64,000 bases of DNA from Saprospiraceae bacterium (GTDB lineage: Bacteria; Bacteroidota; Bacteroidia; Chitinophagales; Saprospiraceae): positions 1-64,000 of the forward strand of contig JADKCC010000030.1 in assembly GCA_016714785.1 (NCBI GenBank). Direction: 5' to 3'. The notes beneath the pieces are model-generated. The model was not told where the DNA came from. It saw only the letters and a list, made by a program, of their open reading frames with translations, and made no database searches. Below are positions 27,350 through 36,475 of this stretch, piece after piece (position 1 is the stretch's first letter; each line of letters opens with the position of its first letter). Made by a program: the position numbers and the translations under genes.

Positions 27350-28045
27350 ATGAAAAAGAAAGTGATAGTCATAGGTTTAGGTAATTTCGGTGGCAACCTC
27401 GCCATTGCATTGACAGAAGACGGGCATGAAGTCTTCGGTGTAGATAAAAATCCTTCTAAAGTGGATGCTATTCAACGGAAAATTCAGCATTCTTTAGGTC
27501 TAGACACTAGTGATGAATCTGCAATCAATCACCTACCGATAGATGATTGTGATATAGTAGTTATAGCCATAGGCGAGAATGTTGGAGCATCTATCACTAC
27601 TACGGCATTAATAAAAAAACATTTCAATGGTCGTATCATTGCTAGATCGCTTACACCCGTACACAAGACTGTGCTTGAAGCTATGCAAATTAATGAAATC
27701 ATAGAGCCCGAAGCAGAATACGCTCACGAACTAGCTAATAGAATTATGGTCAAAGGTGCCGTAAAGACAATGGAATTACATGGTGAATTTGAAATAGTGG
27801 AAGTAAAAATACCACCTAAAATCGTAGGTTCAACCTTAGGGGAATTAGATATAAAGAAAAAATATCAGGCGCATATCATCACCGTCATCAAACAAACAGA
27901 AATGAAAAACTATTTAGGTAGTCCTTCCATGTCAAGAAAAGTTCATGGCATACTACATTCTGTTTACCAATTTGAAGAAGACGATTTATTGTTGGTTTTT
28001 GGTACTAAAAAGAATATTGACAGATTTATAGAAGATAATACATAA
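27350..28045 (+). CDS. ktrA: KtrA/TrkA regulatory subunit of potassium uptake
   Basis: 231 residues: an RCK_N Rossmann domain (VIGLGNFGGNLA, 5-16; VDKNP after strand 2; cofactor region to about 140) and an RCK_C domain (about 145-231, FEIVEVKIPPKIVGSTLGEL). It gates KtrB in response to ATP/ADP or NAD(H). Only one RCK pair is present, as in KtrA. Directly downstream of ktrB. Confidence 0.92.
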   Translation: MKKKVIVIGLGNFGGNLAIALTEDGHEVFGVDKNPSKVDAIQRKIQHSLGLDTSDESAINHLPIDDCDIVVIAIGENVGASITTTALIKKHFNGRIIARSLTPVHKTVLEAMQINEIIEPEAEYAHELANRIMVKGAVKTMELHGEFEIVEVKIPPKIVGSTLGELDIKKKYQAHIITVIKQTEMKNYLGSPSMSRKVHGILHSVYQFEEDDLLLVFGTKKNIDRFIEDNT

Positions 28046-28178
28046 ACAAGAGTTTGTTTAAATTTATATTGTAGTATGATCAATATTTTTTGAATCCAAA
28101 TTCAATATAATTTGACCGCCTTCTCCAACTATTTTGCATTTAAATTATTTTAGATTTCTCTCAGCTATATGGTTCAAA

Positions 28179-28349
28179 ATGACATTCTTGAATAGAAAAG
28201 TATGGTCATTTGGTACACACCTTGATAGAAATCAATTAATAACTGAAGTTTCGGAGTTTATAAATGGCTCGAGCGACAATGCCGAACCTATCGTACAATC
28301 ATTAGCCCCAAAGAGCACAATTGAATTTTATTCAAGGTTATTAGAGTAG
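28179..28349 (+). CDS. Possible small hypothetical protein
   Basis: A 56-codon frame from ATG 28179 (MTFLNRKVWSFGTHLDRN...). The composition is protein-like, but no family is recognised and there is no clear promoter. It could be a remnant. It sits in the 404-bp gap between ktrA and the convergent DUF2853 gene; the rest of the gap holds only the terminator near 28390-28425. Confidence 0.3.
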   Translation: MTFLNRKVWSFGTHLDRNQLITEVSEFINGSSDNAEPIVQSLAPKSTIEFYSRLLE

Positions 28350-28385
28350 TTATTGAGAAAAATTTGCTCCGAAACTTTAGTTGAT

Positions 28386-28426
28386 AACAAAAAAAAAAGG
28401 CACCCTGATAGGACCAGGGCACCTTT
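28386..28426 (-). terminator. Rho-independent terminator of the DUF2853 gene
   Basis: On the minus strand AGGTGCCCTG pairs with CAGGGTGCCT, 10 bp with two G-U pairs around a 7-nt loop, followed by about nine T. Located 25 bp downstream of the DUF2853 stop. Confidence 0.85.
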
Positions 28427-28448
28427 GTGATTCTACACAAAATAATAA

Positions 28449-28787
28449 TTATGCGTAAACTGACTCTTTTTTAAATTTCATTACCAAAAGGGCATAAACA
28501 ATGGCTCTGTGTTTGCTTCTATTGCTAGTACCCATAGCTGTAACTGCTTCTACTACTGCTGCATCCAATGCTGCACTATCTGCCAATCCTAACTTTTTAA
28601 TTAAGAAGTTGTTCTTCACTCTTGCCAATTCTTCAGCGTCTGTGCCTGATACTAGTGATGCGTCACCAAGATAAATAGATGGCCCTAAGCCTTTAGCCAC
28701 TTTAGTAAGTAAGTCGGTTGGAATAGACAATCCCAATTCTTTTACGCTTGCAACATACATTGCTACTTTTTCATCAAATTTACTCAT
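28449..28787 (-). CDS. DUF2853 family protein
   Basis: 112 residues, all alpha. MSKFDEKVAMYVASVKELG, then KVAKGLGPSIYLGDASLVSG and the C-terminal KHRAIVYALLVMKFKKES, match DUF2853, a small helical family of unknown function found in Bacteroidota and Proteobacteria. It follows the YegP-OmpA gene on the same strand with 41 bp between them and has its own terminator. Confidence 0.87.
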   Translation of the reverse strand: MSKFDEKVAMYVASVKELGLSIPTDLLTKVAKGLGPSIYLGDASLVSGTDAEELARVKNNFLIKKLGLADSAALDAAVVEAVTAMGTSNRSKHRAIVYALLVMKFKKESVYA

Positions 28788-28828
28788 TTTTTTTGTTTTA
28801 ATAATGTTTAAAAAAATTATAATTGAAA

Positions 28829-31246
28829 TTAGTTACCTTTTAATTCTACTGGCACAGCTGGAGGAATAGATTTACAAATATCATTGCCATTAGCGTCTTG
28901 AACATAGAGTTCTACGCGTCTGTTAAATCTACGTCCAGAGTCATCATCTGTATTTTTAGCTATTGGGGCACTTTCGCTAAATGCGGATGCATCTATTCTA
29001 TTGCTTTCAATTCCCGCTGCTACTAATACATTTTTAGCTTCATTTGCTCTATTAGCTGATAATTTCTGATTGTATTCATCATCTCCACGGGCGTCAGTAA
29101 ATGCTTTAAGAACACCTTTGTAAGAAGGATTATCTTTAAGAATTTTTGCCATCAATTGCAATTCATCGTTTGCAGCTGATTTTATATCATACTTATCAAA
29201 ATCAAAAAGTATCCAATTTAAATCACAACTTGGTGCAACGGGTGCTTCCACTTGTTTCGGTTCCTCTTTAACAGCCTCTACCACTGCTGGTACTGGTTCT
29301 GTCAGGACTTGAGACGTAACTTCTGCTTTTTTGTCACCACAAGACTTCCAAAATAAAAATAAAGACAACAATAATAATGGTAAAAGTAACCACCACCAAT
29401 TAAATCCTGATTTCTCAACTACAACTGGTTTAGTTGCTACAGGCGCCAAAGGTTGTTCTGCCTTCGGTGTGGCAACAATAGCAGCAGCAGTAGCTGCAGC
29501 AGCTACTACTGGTGCAATAGGAGTTAAAACTGCTCCAGCTTTTTCTGGACACGAACGTCCTACTTCTCTGCCTGTTTTATCTCGTAATACTCGCATGATG
29601 TAACCACTTTTCTCGATGTTTTCATACATGCTGTCATCATTCAAATGCTTGATCACTCCTTTGAGTTCCTGATCCCTATCCTGCGCCGTTTTAAAGCCCT
29701 CACTTCTGAGTCGGACGCTACCATCTTTATGATAAACAACAAAGTAAAACTGGCCATTCTTATGTTTAAAAAATGCGATGTTATTTGTTTTGTCGCTTAC
29801 GCCATAACCTTTATATTCGTTACAAGCCAAATAATCATCTTCTTTTTCTTTCTCCTTGTACTGAGTATCTGGCTTATCAAAAGTCGAAATTCCTACTCCA
29901 GCAGCAGCAGCAGCCAAAGGGGCAGCGATAGATAATTCTTCTACGGGTTCTTTTACTTCAATAGCATCAGCTACTATTGGTTCTACTTCAGGAATGGCAG
30001 CTAATGCTGCAGGAGCGACTAATGCCCACAATGCAGATTCAGATTCCTTAGGGCAGGATCTACCTATTTCTTGATGATTGCCAGCCTTCAATACTAAATA
30101 ATGTAATCCACGCTTCTCTTCCACCTTCATTCTCTCTGGAATGTCTCTGTTTTTGAGCACAGATTCCATTCCATTATCTCGAGCTGCAGTCGTAGGATAG
30201 CCTTCACTCCTTAAAATGACCTCTCCATCTTTATTATACCATGCAAAATAGTATTTACCCGTATTCTCGTGCTGGAATCTGATAAAGCCGTTTTGATCCA
30301 ATAAATTCGCATCAAATTTTTCTTGATATTCGCGACAGATCATATAGTCATCTTCTTCATTGGCAAATGCTATACCAGCTTGCGGAACAGTGCCCGCTTC
30401 TACAGAAGCTAACTTAAGCATTTCGGCAGCTCGAGCTGCTCTTTCTGAAGGCAGAAACGCTTTGGCTTCAGCTTCCGATCTGAATGGGCATGATCTTCCT
30501 ATTTCTTGATGATTTCCAGCTTTTAAGAGCAAAAAATAAACACCATGACTTTCTTCTATTCGATATCTTTCTTCTAACGTTCTATTCTTCCTCACAGATT
30601 CCATACCATTGTCTCTTGCAGCCGTAGTAGGATAACCTTCACTTCTAAGAATGATGTCTCCCGTCTCGTCAACCCATGCAAAATAATATTTACCTGTATT
30701 TTCATGTTGGAAACGAATGAACCCACCTTCCTCTACTTTTGCAGCGTTGTAATGTTCCTCATATTCTCTACAAATCATGTAATCATCTGCTTCATTGTCC
30801 TTATTATCATCAGCAAATGCAATACCATCTTGTGGCACCGTACCCGCTTCAATTGATGCTAATCGTAAAAACTCAGCAGCAAACAAAGCTCTTTGTGATG
30901 GTAAATAAGACTTTGCTTCTTCTTCACTATCTTCTGGACAAGACCGTGCTATTTCTTGATGATTTCCAGCTTTCAGAGATAGTATCCATCTACCGTCAGG
31001 CAACAATTTAGTGGAGTACATGTCTTCATTTGACATGTTTTTCATCACGGATGCTATCCCATTTTCTCTACCCGATTCATTGCTGTAGCCTTCACTTCTG
31101 AGAGCTACAATACCATGATCAATAAAAGAAAAATAAAATTTACCATTTTCTTCAAATCTGTAAAAGCCATTTTCATCTCTCTTATCACCCTGATAATGTT
31201 GACATGGCAAATAGTCATCGTCTCTGTGCTGGACTTCGTTACTCAT
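28829..31246 (-). CDS. OmpA-family protein with four YegP-like (DUF1508) repeats
   Basis: 805 residues. Four DUF1508/YegP-like units lie at about 8-125, 155-285, 305-415 and 470-585, each with F(R/K)..ENGKFYF or NTGKYYFAW, LRSEGY and (E/R)IGRSCP. One membrane helix (WWWLLLPLLLLSLFLFW, about 630-648) follows Ala/Pro linkers. The C-terminus (about 690-790) is an OmpA/Pal peptidoglycan-binding domain, with WILFDFDKYDIK and NRRVELYV. There is no N-terminal signal, so the YegP repeats appear to be cytoplasmic, with OmpA in the periplasm. The combination is characteristic of Bacteroidota; the role is unknown. Confidence 0.87.
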   Translation of the reverse strand: MSNEVQHRDDDYLPCQHYQGDKRDENGFYRFEENGKFYFSFIDHGIVALRSEGYSNESGRENGIASVMKNMSNEDMYSTKLLPDGRWILSLKAGNHQEIARSCPEDSEEEAKSYLPSQRALFAAEFLRLASIEAGTVPQDGIAFADDNKDNEADDYMICREYEEHYNAAKVEEGGFIRFQHENTGKYYFAWVDETGDIILRSEGYPTTAARDNGMESVRKNRTLEERYRIEESHGVYFLLLKAGNHQEIGRSCPFRSEAEAKAFLPSERAARAAEMLKLASVEAGTVPQAGIAFANEEDDYMICREYQEKFDANLLDQNGFIRFQHENTGKYYFAWYNKDGEVILRSEGYPTTAARDNGMESVLKNRDIPERMKVEEKRGLHYLVLKAGNHQEIGRSCPKESESALWALVAPAALAAIPEVEPIVADAIEVKEPVEELSIAAPLAAAAAGVGISTFDKPDTQYKEKEKEDDYLACNEYKGYGVSDKTNNIAFFKHKNGQFYFVVYHKDGSVRLRSEGFKTAQDRDQELKGVIKHLNDDSMYENIEKSGYIMRVLRDKTGREVGRSCPEKAGAVLTPIAPVVAAAATAAAIVATPKAEQPLAPVATKPVVVEKSGFNWWWLLLPLLLLSLFLFWKSCGDKKAEVTSQVLTEPVPAVVEAVKEEPKQVEAPVAPSCDLNWILFDFDKYDIKSAANDELQLMAKILKDNPSYKGVLKAFTDARGDDEYNQKLSANRANEAKNVLVAAGIESNRIDASAFSESAPIAKNTDDDSGRRFNRRVELYVQDANGNDICKSIPPAVPVELKGN

Positions 31247-31884
31247 AACTTTACTGTTGGTTTTACTGAAAAAATAATTAAATGAACGAACTTAAGATAT
31301 GTATCAAAAAAACTACTGAATTAACAACTAAAATCGTTACTTATGGATTATTTTTTCATCAATGGCATCCGACATTCCTGCAGCAATAATGCCTATTTTA
31401 CCAAAGGTAATAACATAATCCTTTGGTTTCTTGGGTGCACAAATTTAGCATTTCGTAGCAAATTAAAAAAATTATATAATATAAAAATGCAATTAAAATC
31501 ATATAATAATTATTCAAAATGTTTAAATATCCTATTTTAAATACATTATAAAAAATATCTTAAAAAAATATATTTAGTTTTTATTGAATATTAGTTAAAA
31601 ATCGCAACTATTCAGGTCTAACGCCAACGAGGTAAAATATAAATAACCACAGATGTACAATCGTTGAATGAATGTAAAACTAAAGCTATTTTTGCCTATA
31701 AGATCCAAAAATCGTGGCATAATTGCAAAGTACAACTCTACACCTGAATAGTTCTACTTTTTCGAATTAGGATTTTCAAAAACATGAAACTAAAAAGGGG
31801 TTTCTCAGTCCCTAAAGCTACATCGAAAATCACAGAGTGGTGAGAAAACTTTTTAATTCAAATATGACAAAGAAAAAATAGTTA
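31247..31884. other. 638-bp AT-rich gap with a dispersed repeat
   Basis: 31247-31330 is the presumptive promoter region of the YegP-OmpA gene. On the minus strand, about 31341-31436 reads as a short stretch of protein-like codons without a start, perhaps a gene remnant. 31752-31877 is copy A of a dispersed repeat also found at 54763-54993. Nothing else recognised. Confidence 0.5.
31752..31877. repeat. Dispersed repeat, copy A (short form)
   Basis: It shares GGGGTTTCTCAGTCCCTAAA-type sequence and the end block CACAGAGTGGTGAGAAAAC with 54763-54993. Copy B has about 100 extra bases with a long perfect hairpin inserted between these blocks. Ends carry degenerate inverted TCTACTTT/AAAGtAGA-like sequences. 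Confidence 0.6.
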
Positions 31885-32400
31885 CTAAATTTCTTTACTA
31901 AAATCATCCAAACCTTTGAAATTTGCTAGCTGGATTACACAAGCATCAGATAGACTATATCTTTCAATAACTTGATCTAATAAATAATCTCTCACTACCA
32001 AAATCACAATGCAATCAATGTCTAAAGCTCTTATTGCTACCAAAAATTTGCCAAACATCGGTTCATAACCATTTCCCATTAGTTCTAATTTTCCCACTTC
32101 GTCGATGACGATGAACTTATACTTTGATGTTAATGCATTCATCAAAATGACTTCTGCTTGAATAAATATTTCTTTCTTAAATCTGAATCGGCCTATTGCC
32201 ACCAAATCTTCGCAATCTACAGCTCTTTCTTCGGCCTCAAATGGCAGCAATAATGCATTGCTTAAATCATAAAAATGCCTTAACCCATCCACATCTGGAC
32301 ATAAAAAACCTGTGGTATCCTTTCTTTTTGCAAAAAGGCTCATTAAAGCGGTAGTTTTGCCACTCCTTATAGGTGCTGTAAAAATTTTAATTTCAACCAT
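31885..32400 (-). CDS. THEP1-like nucleoside-triphosphatase (P-loop ATPase)
   Basis: 171 residues. Walker A is APIRSGKTT (about 9-17) and Walker B FIVIDEVGKLEL; GFLCPDVDG is also typical. The fold matches the NTPase_1/THEP1 family, which hydrolyses various NTPs. Its ATG overlaps the stop codon of the membrane-protein gene upstream (shared base at 32400), so they form a coupled pair. A role as the energy subunit or regulator of that membrane protein is inference. Confidence 0.8.
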   Translation of the reverse strand: MVEIKIFTAPIRSGKTTALMSLFAKRKDTTGFLCPDVDGLRHFYDLSNALLLPFEAEERAVDCEDLVAIGRFRFKKEIFIQAEVILMNALTSKYKFIVIDEVGKLELMGNGYEPMFGKFLVAIRALDIDCIVILVVRDYLLDQVIERYSLSDACVIQLANFKGLDDFSKEI

Positions 32401-33401
32401 TATTTTTTATCAGAGTCCATAGCTACTACCAGTAACCCTACAATCAAATATTTCCATTTCTCTATTCCTGTAAAGTGTTGATTTACTGATTTCAACAAAC
32501 TGAATGCTTTCCCAGAAAAAATCGGTATTTTATGGATTGTTTCATCAAATAAGGATTTATCTATTTTTTGACCGTGGTATTTTTTTGATATGAATGAACG
32601 AATGATCGGACTAACTACCAAAATCAATATAAAACTAATAGCTAATGTCCTAAATAAAAACCAAAATAAATGTAACTTTGGTATGTCTGGAACAAACATT
32701 GCTATCAATGCAAGAATGAGAAACATAAAAAACAAACCTGTCCACCATGTATGTTTCTTTTTATAACTGTATTGAACTTCACTATCCAAATTAGAGAAGA
32801 TAATAGGCTTATCCATTTTCAAGGTGTTAATCATAATAGGAATATTAGGCACCCACAGACCAATGACCACACCAGTAATAAGATGCAAAAAGACATATAT
32901 GCCAAATCCTGTCAAAACCAAAGATGTGTCAATATCAAGATTTATAGCCTTAAATATGGAAATGGCAGCGGCGTCAATACTCTTCAAAAAACTGCTTCCA
33001 AATATCAAAAAAGTAATCAAAACTTTCTGCAGAGCTGACTCTAACATACAACATACAGAAAATAATAAAACTTTGCTTTTAAAATGTTTTTTTGATCTGA
33101 ACAACCAATACCCCAAATATCCTTGAAAGACAACTGCCACGTAGGCTTGCCATGGAGAGTGTGGACTAATGGCCAATTTCACCAATAACACAATGGCTAA
33201 AGCTTCTAATATTTTATTATTTTTAGCGTCTTGGAAATACCCTATCAACGCTATACACATGATGGCGATACCTCCAACAAAAATCCCTGTAAATGGCAAT
33301 TTTAGTGCATGGAGCAATCCACCTATGCCTGATTCAGCAAAAGCCCACACTAAAATAAGATGTTTGAAATCAGGAGCTACTTTATCTTGGATTCCCTCCA
33401 T
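32400..33401 (-). CDS. Polytopic membrane protein paired with THEP1-like NTPase
   Basis: 333 residues with about eight to nine membrane helices: clusters at 15-75, 85-100, 108-140, 155-190, 220-265 and a final hydrophobic stretch near 315. No family was recognised. The second position in a gene pair with a P-loop NTPase suggests an uptake system, perhaps ECF-like in concept, but no S-component signature was found. It is 7 bp from the transsulfuration enzyme gene, on the same strand. Confidence 0.65.
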   Translation of the reverse strand: MEGIQDKVAPDFKHLILVWAFAESGIGGLLHALKLPFTGIFVGGIAIMCIALIGYFQDAKNNKILEALAIVLLVKLAISPHSPWQAYVAVVFQGYLGYWLFRSKKHFKSKVLLFSVCCMLESALQKVLITFLIFGSSFLKSIDAAAISIFKAINLDIDTSLVLTGFGIYVFLHLITGVVIGLWVPNIPIMINTLKMDKPIIFSNLDSEVQYSYKKKHTWWTGLFFMFLILALIAMFVPDIPKLHLFWFLFRTLAISFILILVVSPIIRSFISKKYHGQKIDKSLFDETIHKIPIFSGKAFSLLKSVNQHFTGIEKWKYLIVGLLVVAMDSDKK

Positions 33402-33408
33402 GAAGCAC

Positions 33409-34557
33409 TTAAATATTTAAATCATTTATAATATCATCTATGTGTTCTAAACCTACAGATAGTCTGATCAAACCATCACTTATACCAGCGGCAGCTCGCT
33501 CTTGAGCAGATATTTTTGAGTGCGTAGAAGATGCTGGATGGGTGATAATAGTGCGGGTATCGCCCAAGTTGGCTGATAAAGAGATCATCTTTCTATCGTC
33601 TATCAATCGTCGGCCTGCTTCCAAACCACCCTTTAGTTCAAAACTGATCATCCCGCCGCCAGCTTTCATTTGTTGCTTTGCTATTTGGTAACCACCATTA
33701 GAAGGCAAAAAAGGGTATTTTACTGCGCTGACACTTTTTTGATCTTCGAGCCACTTGGCCACTTCCATGGCATTGCTACAATGCCTATCCATACGAACAG
33801 CGAGCGTCTCCAAACTTTTGGAAAGTACCCATGCATTAAAAGGTGACAAGGAAGGTCCTGCATTTTTCATGAATGGTTGGATTTTCTCAATGATTGAGCT
33901 ACTAGAGATAATAGCGCCTCCCATTACCCTACCCTGCCCATCTATATATTTAGTAGCCGAATGAATAGAAATATCTGCTCCATGGATCAATGGTTGTTGT
34001 AAATAAGGTGTAGCAAAACAATTGTCCACCACCAATAAAATATTATGTGTTTTACAAAAATCACTGGCTAAATCCAGATCGATGATATCTAAACCTGGAT
34101 TGGAAGGCGTCTCGAGATACAACAATTTGGTCTCCGGTCTGACGAGTGCGGCCCACTGATTTACATCCAATGGATCCACATAGTCATAAGCAATGCCCCA
34201 TTTGGCAAGATAATCACTATTGATCTTGAATGTAGAACCAAACACTGCTCTAGACATTAGTAAATGATCACCTGATGATAGTAAAGAAGCAAATGTCGCA
34301 AAAATTGCAGCCATACCGGTAGCTGTAGCAATACAATCTTCTCCTCCTTCCAAAGCAGCCATCTTGGTCTCAAACTCTCTAACAGATGGATTGGTAAAAC
34401 GCGAGTAAATATTACCCTCTAACTCATTGGCAAATAGTGCTCGCATGTGTTCAGCATCATCAAATACGTAACTTGAAGTAGCAAATATAGGCGTGGAATG
34501 CTCATTGTGCTGCGACCGTTCCGTTTGTGTTCTAATGGCTTTTGTTTCAAATTTCAT
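33409..34557 (-). CDS. metZ: O-succinylhomoserine sulfhydrylase-type PLP enzyme
   Basis: 382 residues of the Cys/Met metabolism PLP family. SRFTNPSVREFETKMAALEG, ATGMAAIFATFASLLSSGDH, VVDNCFATPYLQQPL and the lysine motif HSATKYIDGQGRVMGG are diagnostic; the GQGR after the PLP Lys favours MetZ over MetB. It would make homocysteine directly from activated homoserine and sulfide. A second, different family member is at 18670-19863. It heads a likely operon with the membrane protein and NTPase. Confidence 0.85.
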   Translation of the reverse strand: MKFETKAIRTQTERSQHNEHSTPIFATSSYVFDDAEHMRALFANELEGNIYSRFTNPSVREFETKMAALEGGEDCIATATGMAAIFATFASLLSSGDHLLMSRAVFGSTFKINSDYLAKWGIAYDYVDPLDVNQWAALVRPETKLLYLETPSNPGLDIIDLDLASDFCKTHNILLVVDNCFATPYLQQPLIHGADISIHSATKYIDGQGRVMGGAIISSSSIIEKIQPFMKNAGPSLSPFNAWVLSKSLETLAVRMDRHCSNAMEVAKWLEDQKSVSAVKYPFLPSNGGYQIAKQQMKAGGGMISFELKGGLEAGRRLIDDRKMISLSANLGDTRTIITHPASSTHSKISAQERAAAGISDGLIRLSVGLEHIDDIINDLNI

Positions 34558-34603
34558 CCTTATTCGTATTAAATTTCATTGTGCCATTCATCAGACCTTA
34601 CTT

Positions 34604-34984
34604 CTAACTATGGGTAATTTCAACAGATTTGGCCAACATGATTGACACAGAGCAATACTCCTCCATAGACATTGTCACAGCTTTTATCGCTTTTTCTTCT
34701 TTGACATCGCCCGTCACAATATAATGCAGATGTATTTTTGTGAATACAGCAGGTACGGCATCAACTCTGGTAGCTTGAATTTCTACTTTGATCGACTTTA
34801 CATCCTGTCTCATCTTTTTGAGTATCATCTCTACATCAATAGAACTGCAAGATGCGGCAGCCATCAATACAGCTTCCATAGGACTTACTGCTTCTTTATT
34901 GCCAGAAAATTGGAGGCTTTGGCCTCTTTCATTGGTACCCTTGAAGTTAAGGTCACCGTATGTCGATTCTACTACCACGTTCAT
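34604..34984 (-). CDS. OsmC family protein
   Basis: 126 residues. SPMEAVLMAAASCSSIDVEM carries the first conserved Cys region and EEYCSVSIMLAKSVEIT the second Cys, as in OsmC/Ohr-type peroxidases and OsmC-like YhfA proteins. Both cysteines required for thiol peroxidase activity are present. Cytoplasmic. It precedes metZ on the same strand by 46 bp. Confidence 0.87.
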   Translation of the reverse strand: MNVVVESTYGDLNFKGTNERGQSLQFSGNKEAVSPMEAVLMAAASCSSIDVEMILKKMRQDVKSIKVEIQATRVDAVPAVFTKIHLHYIVTGDVKEEKAIKAVTMSMEEYCSVSIMLAKSVEITHS

Positions 34985-35148
34985 ACTGATACTTATTTGA
35001 TTGTATTATTTTAAGATGCAAAAGTAACGATCATTACTCATCTATACATATTATTGGTAAATTAATATAAACTTTCTTTACAGGATACCGTAAAAAGGTT
35101 TTAATTTTGCGCGTTCAATCATTGTACTGTACAAAATAAAAATCATAA

Positions 35149-35760
35149 ATGTTTACAATAAATATCTATCTCAAATTTGCCATTATAGCTGTATGTTTAG
35201 TTGGTGGTATTATCTTGTCCTTCGTCCTTGGGTTTGGTTATACTTGGATATTCATCCTCATCGGTTTGATATTTCTAGCCAGTTACATCTTTTTAGGTAC
35301 GGTACAGTCTGCATCAGAATTATTACAAAAGATGGATTTTGAAGGGGCTGAAAAGAGATTAGATCTTACATTTTTCCCCAAATTACTTTATGTAACCAAT
35401 AGAGCATTTTATTTTATACTAAAAGGTTCGCTAGCAGCCCAAAGAAAAGACAATAATGCTGCTGAAGGTTTTTTTAACCAAGCCCTAGCCTTAGACCTAC
35501 CATCTGACAATGAAAAAGGTATGGTGCTACTGCAAATGGCAGGTATTCAAGCACAAAAAAATAACTGGACAGGTGCCAAAAATTACTTTTATCAAGCAAA
35601 AAAATTAAAAATTACGGAATCTCAACTCAAAGAACAATTTAAACAATTTGAGACAGCTATTGAAAATCGTGGACAAATGAAAGTAGCCCAAAGTATGGGT
35701 ATGAAAACGGGCCAAATGATGATGCCAGGAGGTAAAAGAAGAAGGCCGAAAATGAGATAA
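35149..35760 (+). CDS. Membrane-anchored TPR-like protein
   Basis: 203 residues. Two N-terminal helices (8-30 and 33-50) anchor the protein. About 55-165 is helical with TPR-like spacing (FEGAEKRLDL, AAEGFFNQALALDLP, NWTGAKNYFYQAKKL). The tail is Met/Arg-rich (GQMMMPGGKRRRPKMR). Function unknown; it could be a scaffold in the envelope. Confidence 0.6.
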   Translation: MFTINIYLKFAIIAVCLVGGIILSFVLGFGYTWIFILIGLIFLASYIFLGTVQSASELLQKMDFEGAEKRLDLTFFPKLLYVTNRAFYFILKGSLAAQRKDNNAAEGFFNQALALDLPSDNEKGMVLLQMAGIQAQKNNWTGAKNYFYQAKKLKITESQLKEQFKQFETAIENRGQMKVAQSMGMKTGQMMMPGGKRRRPKMR

Positions 35761-35839
35761 TAGTCTGAATATGATTTAGTAGAATTAGCAGGTTTTGATT
35801 CTTTAAGTTCCTTGTCTTATCATAAAATATGCTTGCAAT

Positions 35840-35873
35840 AAAAAAAGCTCCTTACCATTACGGCAAGAAGCTT
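35840..35873 (-). terminator. Rho-independent terminator for a minus-strand gene
   Basis: On the minus strand AAGCTTCTTGCC pairs with GGTAAGGAGCTT, 12 bp with two G-U pairs and a 5-nt loop, followed by a T-run. In plus orientation the same stem has two A-C mismatches, so it is built for minus-strand transcription coming from the 36-kb array. Confidence 0.75.
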
Positions 35874-35919
35874 TACAAAACCAACTTTTAAAATTATGAA
35901 CTACTTCCTTTGTTTTTGA

Positions 35920-36162
35920 CTATTGTACTTGATTTTCAGTATCTTCAGTTGATATATCTGTATCAGTACTACTGCCACTCAGTCTAAGCGTAACCGACTG
36001 ATTGTAATCCCCAATCAGACCATTGAGATCATCGACGATCTCAAGAAGCTTGTAAAGTACTCGAAGCTTGTAAAGTACTCGAAGAAGCTTGTAAAGTACT
36101 CGGAGAAGGTTATCAAGTACTTGAAGAAGGTTGTAAAGTACTCGAAGAAGCTTGTGAAGTAC
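35920..36162 (-). pseudogene. Minus-strand gene tail running into the 21-bp array
   Basis: From the array downward the minus strand is open for 80 codons to TAG at 35920-35922. The last ~45 residues outside the array look like real protein: EIVDDLNGLIGDYNQSVTLR followed by a Ser/Thr/Asp-rich tail. Within the array the frame gives leucine heptads (YKLLRVL, LLQVLDN). A TAA at 36163-36165 closes the frame upstream, so no start is available. A good minus-strand terminator follows 47 bp later. Probably the remains of a coiled-coil protein whose heptad region was expanded and broken. Confidence 0.4.
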
Positions 36163-36475
36163 TTAAAGAAGCTTGTAAAGTACTCGAAGAAGCTTGTAAA
36201 GTACTCAGAGAAGCTTGTAAAGTACTTGAAGAAGATTGTAAAGTACTCGAAGAAGCTTGTGAAGTACTGGAAGAGAAGCTTAAAGTACTTAGAGAAGGTT
36301 GTGAAGTACTTGAAGAAGCTTGTAAAGTACTCGGAGAAGCTTGTAAAGTACTTGAAGAAGCTTGTGAAGTACTTGAAGAAGCTTGTGAAGTACTTAGAGA
36401 AGCTTGTGAAGTACTTGAAGAAGCTTGTAAAGTACTAAAGCTTAGTAAAGTACTCTAAGAAGCATGTGAAAGACC
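36043..36475. repeat. Tandem 21-bp minisatellite, about 20 units
   Basis: The unit is AAGCTTGTAAAGTACTCGAA plus one G, with variants (TTGAAG, CGGAG, GTGAAG). Each unit holds two palindromic hexamers, AAGCTT and AGTACT. Two units near each end are 18 bp. Because the period is a multiple of three, several frames stay open, including a plus-strand KLVKYSK heptad frame of 105 codons that has no ATG and should not be taken as a gene. Confidence 0.93.

Noticed and set aside
36121..36438. Plus-strand 105-codon frame of KLVKYSK heptads as a gene
   Set aside because: It has no ATG, lies wholly inside a 21-bp tandem array whose period keeps frames open, and lacks any non-repetitive coding part. The minus strand has a more protein-like continuation and a terminator.
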